In this document: one piece after another, positions 6,488 to 12,005 of the stretch
How positions within the stretch are numbered: position 1 is the stretch's first letter
How the letters are laid out: the number at the start of each line of letters is the position of its first letter
NCBI GenBank assembly: GCA_900539835.1
Contig: UQDR01000033.1
Span: forward strand, 1-12,005
Length of the DNA stretch: 12,005 nt
Reading direction: 5' to 3'
Origin: an uncultured Ruminococcus sp.
GTDB taxonomy: Bacteria > Bacillota > Clostridia > Oscillospirales > Ruminococcaceae
Notes under the pieces: model-generated
The model's database searches: none
What the model was told of the DNA's origin: nothing
Seen by the model: only the letters and a program-made list of their open reading frames with translations
Translations under genes and position numbers: made by a program

Positions 6488-7804
6488 TCACCTCAATCTG
6501 ACAAGCTTAGCGATAAAGAAACCATCTGAATTAAATTTGTCGGGAGTAATAGTTACTTTAAAACCGCAGTCTTTACCAAAGATATTTTCATCAAGCATAC
6601 ATGGTCCGAAATCTTTATGATTCGCTAAAAATTTGTCTATCACGCAATCATTTTCAGCTCTTGAAAGAGTACAAGTAGAATATACAAGCACTCCGCCTTT
6701 TTTAACATACTTTGATGATGTGTTCAATATTTCATATTGAATTTCAGGAAGATTTTTAAAATCATCTGGGTTTTTATATTTAATTTCCGGCTTTCTTCTT
6801 ATTACTCCCAAGCCTGAACACGGCACATCGCAAAGCACTCTATCTGCCGGCGGAAGTAATTCATTAAATACTTTTCCGTTATTAATATTAGCAGACACGC
6901 ATGATAAACCAAGCCTTTCTGCACCTTGTCGAATAAGCTTTACTCTATTTTCATGCAAATCAAAAGCAAATACTCTGCCCCTATTATTCATAATTTCAGC
7001 AAGCGTAAAGGTTTTACCGCCCGGAGCTGAACATATATCAAGTACAGTATCACCCTCTTTAGGATCTACCGCAGCACAGCAAAGCTGACTTGATATATCC
7101 TGAACATGAAAGAAGCCTTTCTTATATTGTTCTAAAGATTCCACTGATCCGCTTGAAAAGATATTTATGGCGCTTAATGCATTCGGATTAACTTCACAGC
7201 CAATTCCACATGAATTCAACTCCTTAAACAAATCAGCAGCTGAACATTTTATTTGATTAGCTTTAATGGTTGTAGGAGCTTGTCCTAAAGCGGTTTTAAG
7301 CATTGAAAGTGTGATCTTGTCGCCATATTCATCATTCCACTTTTTAACCAGCCACTCAGGACAAGAATATTCAATAGATAGCTTTTCGATTTCATTCTTA
7401 CCTTTGGGAATGCTTTTATCATCTCTAATAAAGCTTCGCAGCAATCCGTTGACAAATCCACTTACAGCAGGATTTCTGTTGGCTTTCGCAAGTTTAACAC
7501 ACTCATCCACTGCTGCCGAATCCGGAACTGAATCCATATAGCAAAGCTGATAAATACCCATTCTAAGAAGATTTAATATCTCGACATTCAGCTTGTCAGA
7601 CGGACGATTAGAATACTTCTTTATTACAGCGTCCAACGTAATTTTTCGTTCAAGGACGCCATAAAACAATGCTGCCGCAAATTTTTTATCCTGCAAACTA
7701 AGGTTAGACTTTGCAAGGCCATCATCAAGCAATATGTTAGAATAAGATGAATTTTTATCAATTTTCGTTAAAAGCTTTAATACAACTTTACGGGAATTCC
7801 CCAT
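6488..7804 (-). CDS. rsmB: 16S rRNA cytosine-967 C5-methyltransferase RsmB (Sun)
   Basis: RsmB makes m5C at position 967 of 16S rRNA using S-adenosylmethionine. The 438-aa product has a NusB-like RNA-binding domain (about 1-130), a linker, and a Rossmann methyltransferase domain (about 230-438). Visible motifs are SAM-binding LDICSAPGGKT (255-265), motif IV CDVPCSGLGV (325-334) and motif VI YSTCTL (375-380). The two catalytic cysteines of m5C enzymes are Cys329 and Cys378. Length is typical. The ATG at 7804 has AGGAG at 7818-7822, 13 nt away, which is longer than usual. It is preceded by the only sizeable gap in the operon (116 nt after fmt). Confidence 0.96.
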   Translation of the reverse strand: MGNSRKVVLKLLTKIDKNSSYSNILLDDGLAKSNLSLQDKKFAAALFYGVLERKITLDAVIKKYSNRPSDKLNVEILNLLRMGIYQLCYMDSVPDSAAVDECVKLAKANRNPAVSGFVNGLLRSFIRDDKSIPKGKNEIEKLSIEYSCPEWLVKKWNDEYGDKITLSMLKTALGQAPTTIKANQIKCSAADLFKELNSCGIGCEVNPNALSAINIFSSGSVESLEQYKKGFFHVQDISSQLCCAAVDPKEGDTVLDICSAPGGKTFTLAEIMNNRGRVFAFDLHENRVKLIRQGAERLGLSCVSANINNGKVFNELLPPADRVLCDVPCSGLGVIRRKPEIKYKNPDDFKNLPEIQYEILNTSSKYVKKGGVLVYSTCTLSRAENDCVIDKFLANHKDFGPCMLDENIFGKDCGFKVTITPDKFNSDGFFIAKLVRLR

Positions 7805-7844
7805 AATTTATTTACAACTCCTATAAACAACAAGCTAGTATTCA

Positions 7845-7918
7845 TGTCAACAAATTCGCTTGACACAATCGCGTAAAACAAATATTAGAAAAACAAGTGT
7901 AAAGGTTTTACGTTGACA
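7845..7918. repeat. Nested inverted repeats in the fmt-rsmB gap
   Basis: TGTCAA (7845-7850) faces TTGACA (7860-7865) across 9 nt, and a second TTGACA lies at 7913-7918, directly before the fmt stop. CGTAAAAC (7872-7879) is perfectly inverted as GTTTTACG (7905-7912). The outer TGTCAAC (7845-7851) also pairs with GTTGACA (7912-7918). No T-run follows on either strand, so it is not a normal terminator. It could be an operator, an RNA processing site or the remains of a small insertion; the sequence alone does not decide. Confidence 0.45.
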
Positions 7919-7920
7919 GT

Positions 7921-8850
7921 TTATCCGAGAACTGTTCCCTTGTAAACCGGCTTTCCTCTGAGATAATCAGATGTTTTCATACGTTTTGAACCCTCTGCTT
8001 GTATCTCTGTAAACCTTACGATACCATCAGAGCAGGCAACTGAAAAATCCTTTTCGTTTACTATTTCTCCAGGTGTACTTTCAGGAGATACATTTGAAAC
8101 AATTTCAGATTTATATACTTTAAGCCGCTTTCCGTCAAGCATTGTTACAGCACACGGCCAATCAGACAGTCCACAAATTTTTTTATGCACCTTTCTCACA
8201 GGCTGCGAGAAATCCAATCTGCACATTTCTTTTGAAAGCATAGGCGCATATGACGACAAGCTTTCATCTTGTTTTTCAGGAATAATATTTCCTTTTTCCA
8301 AATCATCGAGGGTTTCCAATATAAGCCCTGCACCTAAGTCAGCAAGACGATCAAATAGCTCGGCGGCTGTTTCATTTTCACCAATTTTCACAGACTTTTT
8401 TAAAAGCATATCACCGGTATCAAGTCCTTCACCCATTAACATGGTTGTTATACCGGTTTCTTTCTCGTCATTGAGCACAGCCCATTGAATAGGACCTGCA
8501 CCACGATATTTAGGAAGCAACGAACCATGAATATTTACACAGCCATACTTAGGGATATCAAGAACCTCTTTCGGCAGTATTTTACCATACGCCGCAACTA
8601 CTATACAGTCTGGATTAATGTTTTTTATAATATCAATATATTCTTCTCCGTTGTTTTTTAGGCTCTGCGGCTGGTAAATCTCAGTTCCATGCTCCTGTGC
8701 CACAACCTTAACAGGAGGAGGTGTTAGCTTATATCCCCTTCCCTTTGGTTTATCAGGCTGTGTGAAAACTGCTGATATTTTATGCTTCTGATAAAGCTTC
8801 TTTAGTGCAGGAACTGCGAAATCAGGAGTTCCCATAAATATTATATTCAT
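7921..8850 (-). CDS. fmt: Methionyl-tRNA formyltransferase
   Basis: Fmt adds a formyl group from 10-formyltetrahydrofolate to initiator Met-tRNA, allowing bacterial translation initiation. The 309-aa product has the N-terminal formyltransferase fold starting MNIIFMGTPDFAVPAL. The tRNA-acceptor loop is QPDKPKGRG (31-39). The signature NIHGSLLPKYRGAGPIQWA starts at 106 with catalytic Asn106 and His108, and catalytic Asp144 lies in GEGLDTGDML. The C-terminal OB-like domain runs from about 205 to the end. Length is normal. The ATG has GAGGA about 6 nt upstream. It follows def by 21 nt, pairing formyl addition with formyl removal. Confidence 0.97.
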   Translation of the reverse strand: MNIIFMGTPDFAVPALKKLYQKHKISAVFTQPDKPKGRGYKLTPPPVKVVAQEHGTEIYQPQSLKNNGEEYIDIIKNINPDCIVVAAYGKILPKEVLDIPKYGCVNIHGSLLPKYRGAGPIQWAVLNDEKETGITTMLMGEGLDTGDMLLKKSVKIGENETAAELFDRLADLGAGLILETLDDLEKGNIIPEKQDESLSSYAPMLSKEMCRLDFSQPVRKVHKKICGLSDWPCAVTMLDGKRLKVYKSEIVSNVSPESTPGEIVNEKDFSVACSDGIVRFTEIQAEGSKRMKTSDYLRGKPVYKGTVLG

Positions 8851-8871
8851 AAGATGTCCTCACTTATGCAA

Positions 8872-9333
8872 TTATTCTTCTACCTCTACAAATTCTTCAA
8901 CAATGTCAATAAACAGATGTCCGTCAAGATGTTCAGTTTCATGGCATACTGCTTGAGCAAATAAATCTTTCACTTCTTTTTCATACCAGTTGCCGTATCT
9001 GTCCTGAGCCTTAAACTTAACCCGCAAAGGACGAATTGTATATCCCCATTCACCGGGACAAGACAGACATCCTTCTATAACTTTGTGGGTTTCTTCAGAT
9101 TTTTCAAGAATTTCAGGATTGATGAGTTCACAAACTCCCTCACCCGCGTCGATTATTACGGCTCTTCTCAAAATACCCACTTGAGGTGCAGCAAGTCCGG
9201 CTCCCTGAGCTTTTTCTAAAGTCTCAGCCATATCGTCAAGCAAAGTCCAAAGTTTCTGGTCAAACTTTTCTACAGGCTTGCATACCTTTCTCAATATATC
9301 ATCTCTTTTATTCAGAATATTTCTAATTGCCAC
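8872..9333 (-). CDS. def: Peptide deformylase
   Basis: Deformylase removes the N-formyl group from nascent proteins at the ribosome exit, using a bound metal, usually Fe2+. All three family motifs are intact in the 153-aa product: GAGLAAPQVG (44-53), EGCLS (87-91) with metal ligand Cys89, and HETEH (131-135) with two His ligands and the catalytic Glu132. The short length and the absence of an insertion fit a type 1 deformylase rather than the longer Bacillus type 2. The start is a GTG at 9333, giving MAIRNIL, with an AGGA-type site about 10 nt upstream. It lies 16 nt after priA and 21 nt before fmt. Confidence 0.96.
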   Translation of the reverse strand: MAIRNILNKRDDILRKVCKPVEKFDQKLWTLLDDMAETLEKAQGAGLAAPQVGILRRAVIIDAGEGVCELINPEILEKSEETHKVIEGCLSCPGEWGYTIRPLRVKFKAQDRYGNWYEKEVKDLFAQAVCHETEHLDGHLFIDIVEEFVEVEE

Positions 9334-9349
9334 AAGATATCTTTCCTTT

Positions 9350-11815
9350 CTATAATCCTATATCGCCGTTAATGTCGGCTGTGATTTTTACAAAACCAAA
9401 GTCCTTATTCTTATAAAATTCTAATAAGAGATCTCTTATCATCTCTCTGAATACGCTTGAATTTTTACATTTCAATATTAACCGATATCTATATTTATTA
9501 TTAATTCTTTCAAGAGTGCATGGAACCGGTCCCAAAGCTCTTAAAGGAATTTTAATTTCATTTTCTTTTATGTATTTTTTCATTTGAATTACAAACCAAT
9601 CTGAAGCTGTTATTGCCTTGCTCTCCAACTGGCTTGAAAAACAAATGACACATATATCACAATATGGCGGATAAGTTAATGCATGACGAAGTGCAATTTC
9701 CTGATTATAAAACTCGTCATAGTTTTGCTCAGCAGCGAGATTAATGACATAATGATCCGGCACATAGGTTTGAATATATGCATACCCCGACTTATCTCCC
9801 CGTCCGCTTCTTCCTGCCACCTGAGTCAAAAGCGAAAATGTTCGCTCATAGCTTCTGAAATCTCCGGTAAACAACGCTTTATCTACTGATATAACTCCCA
9901 CAAGAGTTACATTGGGAAAATTAAGTCCTTTTGCAATCATTTGAGTTCCTAAAAGAATGTCATATTCACCATTTTCAAAAGCTCTGAAATTTTCCTCATA
10001 TGAATACTTAGAAAAAGTGGTATCAGCATCCATTCTAAGCAGTCTTGCATCAGGAAACAAATTTTCAAGTTCATTTTCTACACGCTGTGTGCCTGAGCCG
10101 CTGTTATGCAGATGATCTGAACCGCAATCAGGACATTTATGATCATTATCCATTGTAAAACCGCAATAATGGCACATCAGCTTATCATTTTTTTTATGAT
10201 AAGTCAGTGGGATATTACAGTTAGGACATGATATAGGCTGTTTACAGTCAAGACAAGAGATATAAGTATTAAATCCTCGTCTGTTCAGCAAAAGAATAAC
10301 TTGTTCTTTCTTATCAAGCGTTTCACCGATTTTATCAATAAGCTTTTTGCTGAACAAGCTGTCGTTTCCCGATTCCGATTCATGCTGCATATCAATTATT
10401 TCAACCTGAGGCAGCTCGGCATTAGAAAATCTTTCTTTAAGCTCAAAAAGATGAAATCTTCCCTTTTTAGCAAAATAAAAGCTTTCAAGTGACGGAGTAG
10501 CTGAAGCCATCAGCAGCACACAATTATTATATCCGCAGCGTTGGATCGCCACATCTCTCGCATGATATCTTGGAGAGTTTTCCGATTTATAAGTATGCTC
10601 TCCCTCTTCATCCATAATAATTACACCAATATTTGAAAGTGGGGCAAAAACTGCACTTCTTGTTCCTATGACTATTTTTGCATTCCCGCTTTTGATGCGT
10701 TTAAACTCATCCATTCTTTGTCCTAATGACAAGGATGAGTGCAGCACTGCTATGCTCTCACCAAAATATGACTTAAATTTATTCACCATTTGAGGTGTTA
10801 ATGATATTTCAGGAACAAGCATAAGTGCTGTTTTTTCCATTTTCAGCACATGATCAATTACATGAAAAAACACAGCAGTTTTTCCGCTCCCCGTAATTCC
10901 ATAGAGCAATGTACCTGATGGCTTATCATCATCAATAAGCTTTGATATACCGATAAATGCATTTTTTTGTTCATCATTCAGTACTATTTCAGATACATCT
11001 TTTTTTATCTTTACTTCGCCAATAGCGTTACGCAATACCTCTTTAGAAAACTCAGTAAGAACTCCCTTTAAAACCAAGCGTTTAACAATTGCATTAGTGC
11101 AGTTTGTCATATAGCATACTTCTTTTACAGAAGCACAGCCGCAGTCTTCAAGTAATTTAACAACAAGATTTTGTCTTGCCGTCAAATGCAAATCAAGAAC
11201 GCCCTTATGATATTCATCTGAAAGGCGAACCATTTTTACCGTTTCATCTCCGGTTTTTCTCTTTAATACATCTACCTCTTCTAAAAAGCCTTTATCCAAC
11301 AAGCTTTCAACAAGCTTTTTTCTTTTTGTGCTTATTGTACTATCCAAAAACTTATCAATTTCACGTTTACTCGGAACACTTTTTAAATACTCAACAGCAT
11401 TAATCTCTTGTTGAGTAAGTTCGTCATAGTTTAGACTTTTATTTGACAAAGCATAATGCTGAGAAAAATTATAACTGAATCCGGTAGGTACAACTGATTT
11501 AAATGCATCAAAATATGTGCAAAAAGTATTATCCTTCAGCCAGAAGATTATTTTCATCATTTCATCGGTTAAAAGAGATGGTGTATCAATAATACTTATC
11601 ATTGGTTTAAGATTTTCATTAAAATGAACATCCTCATAAGTTCTTGTAACAAAACCTATAGTTTTTTTATTTCCCTTACCGAAAGGCACCAACACTCTCG
11701 CTCCGATAGTCAGATATTCTTTTAACTCAGAAGGAACCATATAACTATATTCACAGTCAAAGCTATATGCAGCACGGCTGATTGCCACTTTGGCAACTGT
11801 AAATATACCACGCAT
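9350..11815 (-). CDS. priA: Primosomal protein N' (replication restart helicase PriA)
   Basis: PriA recognises stalled or collapsed forks and reloads the replicative helicase. The 821-aa product has the N-terminal DNA-binding domain, here with a helical winged region to about 260, then a superfamily 2 helicase core. Walker A is GITGSGKT (306-313). The helicase motif II position reads MDEEGEHTYKSE, where the usual form is DEEH; Gly405 replaces His. A zinc region inserted between the helicase lobes keeps all eight cysteines (521, 524, 530, 533, 548, 551, 561, 564). Motifs V and VI are GTQMIAKGLNFP (623-634) and QVAGRSGRGD (665-674). The ATG at 11815 has GGAGG 8 nt upstream, one of the best ribosome sites in the window. 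It is the first gene of the operon here, and def follows after 16 nt. Confidence 0.97.
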   Translation of the reverse strand: MRGIFTVAKVAISRAAYSFDCEYSYMVPSELKEYLTIGARVLVPFGKGNKKTIGFVTRTYEDVHFNENLKPMISIIDTPSLLTDEMMKIIFWLKDNTFCTYFDAFKSVVPTGFSYNFSQHYALSNKSLNYDELTQQEINAVEYLKSVPSKREIDKFLDSTISTKRKKLVESLLDKGFLEEVDVLKRKTGDETVKMVRLSDEYHKGVLDLHLTARQNLVVKLLEDCGCASVKEVCYMTNCTNAIVKRLVLKGVLTEFSKEVLRNAIGEVKIKKDVSEIVLNDEQKNAFIGISKLIDDDKPSGTLLYGITGSGKTAVFFHVIDHVLKMEKTALMLVPEISLTPQMVNKFKSYFGESIAVLHSSLSLGQRMDEFKRIKSGNAKIVIGTRSAVFAPLSNIGVIIMDEEGEHTYKSENSPRYHARDVAIQRCGYNNCVLLMASATPSLESFYFAKKGRFHLFELKERFSNAELPQVEIIDMQHESESGNDSLFSKKLIDKIGETLDKKEQVILLLNRRGFNTYISCLDCKQPISCPNCNIPLTYHKKNDKLMCHYCGFTMDNDHKCPDCGSDHLHNSGSGTQRVENELENLFPDARLLRMDADTTFSKYSYEENFRAFENGEYDILLGTQMIAKGLNFPNVTLVGVISVDKALFTGDFRSYERTFSLLTQVAGRSGRGDKSGYAYIQTYVPDHYVINLAAEQNYDEFYNQEIALRHALTYPPYCDICVICFSSQLESKAITASDWFVIQMKKYIKENEIKIPLRALGPVPCTLERINNKYRYRLILKCKNSSVFREMIRDLLLEFYKNKDFGFVKITADINGDIGL

Positions 11816-11889
11816 AAAACTGTCCTCCTAAGTTCAATAAAGGGCTTGTCCCGTCAATTAACGTGGCAAGCGCATTGCAATGCAATGCG

Positions 11890-11924
11890 GTCATCAGTAG
11901 GAGATTGTATCTCCTACTGATGAC
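11890..11924. repeat. Perfect 16-bp hairpin with 3-nt loop
   Basis: GTCATCAGTAGGAGAT (11890-11905) is the exact reverse complement of ATCTCCTACTGATGAC (11909-11924), with TGT between. The AGGAG within an arm would be hidden in the stem. No T-run follows on either strand, so it is not a standard terminator. A perfect stem of this length suggests recent origin or active selection. Confidence 0.85.
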
Positions 11925-11926
11925 AA

Positions 11927-11961
11927 GATGGAACCCGCCGCCTAAAGAGGCGGGGGACATC
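11927..11961. repeat. GC-rich extended hairpin
   Basis: CCGCCT (11938-11943) pairs with AGGCGG (11948-11953) around AAAG. The stem extends through a one-base bulge (G11937) with CCC (11934-11936) on GGG (11954-11956), and after an internal loop with GATG (11927-11930) on CATC (11958-11961). This is the most GC-rich patch in the window. Confidence 0.75.
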
Positions 11962-11970
11962 CTTGCCTAA

Positions 11971-11999
11971 GTTATATATCCTGAATAAATAACTTTTAA
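11971..11999 (-). promoter_or_regulatory. Possible sigma-A promoter for the priA operon
   Basis: On the minus strand TTAAAA (11994-11999, four of six matches to TTGACA) and TATAAC (11971-11976, five of six to TATAAT) are 17 nt apart. Transcription would begin near 11964, just before the GC-rich hairpin, giving a leader of about 150 nt that contains all three hairpins. The sequence here is AT-rich, so a chance match is possible, and the true promoter may lie beyond the window. Confidence 0.35.
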
Positions 12000-12005
12000 T
12001 CTATC

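Larger units (their letters stand above)
11871..11962. repeat. Cluster of three hairpins upstream of priA, possible IS200/IS605-derived miniature element
   Basis: Three adjacent palindromes occupy almost all of this stretch: a 7-bp hairpin CGCATTG/CAATGCG (11871-11889), a perfect 16-bp hairpin (11890-11924), and a GC-rich hairpin (11927-11961). The rest of the locus is AT-rich, so the composition is unlike its surroundings. No ORF coding for a believable protein and no flanking terminal repeats are visible. The GC hairpin of the form GGAACCCGCC...GGCGGGGGACATCC resembles the subterminal hairpin at the end of IS200/IS605 tnpB elements, whose non-autonomous derivatives are palindromic and lack terminal inverted repeats. 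That resemblance is from memory. A structured leader RNA for the priA operon is the other reading. Confidence 0.45.

Noticed and set aside
7822..7850. Possible internal promoter for rsmB: a perfect TTGACA (7845-7850, minus strand) 17 nt from TTTATA (7822-7827)
   Set aside because: The -10 match is poor, and transcription would start downstream of the AGGAG (7818-7822), leaving the rsmB transcript without its ribosome site.
7860..7890. Plus-strand promoter-like TTGACA (7860-7865) 17 nt from TATTAG (7883-7888), pointing antisense into fmt
   Set aside because: It is built from the same repeat words, no plus-strand gene follows, and such matches are common in AT-rich gaps.
11890..11924. 16-bp hairpin as a transcription terminator or attenuator
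   Set aside because: No T-run follows the stem on either strand, so intrinsic termination is unlikely.
11763..11960. Minus-strand ORF of 65 codons overlapping the priA start and the hairpins
   Set aside because: It runs through the palindromes, shares sequence with the priA ribosome site and first codons in another frame, and has no ribosome site of its own. It is better explained as a by-product of the hairpin sequence.
1..12005. tRNA, rRNA, CRISPR array, phage genes or defence system
   Set aside because: No cloverleaf, no regularly spaced direct repeats and no such protein families were seen; nearly all sequence is accounted for by core genes.

Overview
The window looks like a chromosomal housekeeping locus from a low-GC Gram-positive bacterium of the class Clostridia. 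A lineage near Ruminococcus/Oscillospirales is my inference, from the protein style, AT-rich codons, GGAGG-type ribosome binding sites and a retained sporulation gene. The gene order is the conserved Bacillota block best known from Bacillus subtilis: priA-def-fmt-rsmB-rlmN-stp-pknB-rsgA-(rpe)-thiN-spoVM. Here it runs entirely on the minus strand, from about 11815 down to 921.

In order of transcription, the block encodes replication-restart helicase PriA, peptide deformylase and Met-tRNA formyltransferase (removal and addition of the N-formyl group), 16S rRNA m5C methyltransferase RsmB, and 23S rRNA/tRNA m2A methyltransferase RlmN. A PP2C phosphatase and a PASTA-domain Ser/Thr kinase follow as a reversible signalling pair, then the ribosome-assembly GTPase RsgA, thiamine pyrophosphokinase and the tiny spore-coat anchor SpoVM. 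Spacing is tight: an ATGA overlap (pknB/rsgA), a TAATG overlap (rsgA/thiN), and gaps of 4 to 37 nt elsewhere. The one exception is a 116-nt, repeat-rich gap between fmt and rsmB. A strong intrinsic terminator just after spoVM closes the unit. The 29-residue spoVM gene is easy to miss because of its size. Compared with B. subtilis, rpe is absent between rsgA and thiN.

Downstream of that terminator is a compact M50-family (SpoIVFB-like) intramembrane metalloprotease gene on the same strand. It converges on the tail of a plus-strand gene (1-219), probably the C-terminus of a secreted protein, and the two share a strong hairpin terminator near 235-265.

Upstream of priA (11816-12005) there is no convincing gene, but there are three consecutive hairpins, including a perfect 16-bp stem and a GC-rich stem. 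They resemble the subterminal structures of IS200/IS605-type elements and may be a miniature derivative. A possible sigma-A promoter lies just outside them, so they may sit in the priA leader RNA.

I see no phage, CRISPR, defence or biosynthetic system. The window is mostly ordinary core genome; the points worth a second look are the small spoVM gene, the hairpin cluster, the altered DEEH box in PriA, the repeat-rich fmt-rsmB gap and the extra C-terminal region of the kinase.
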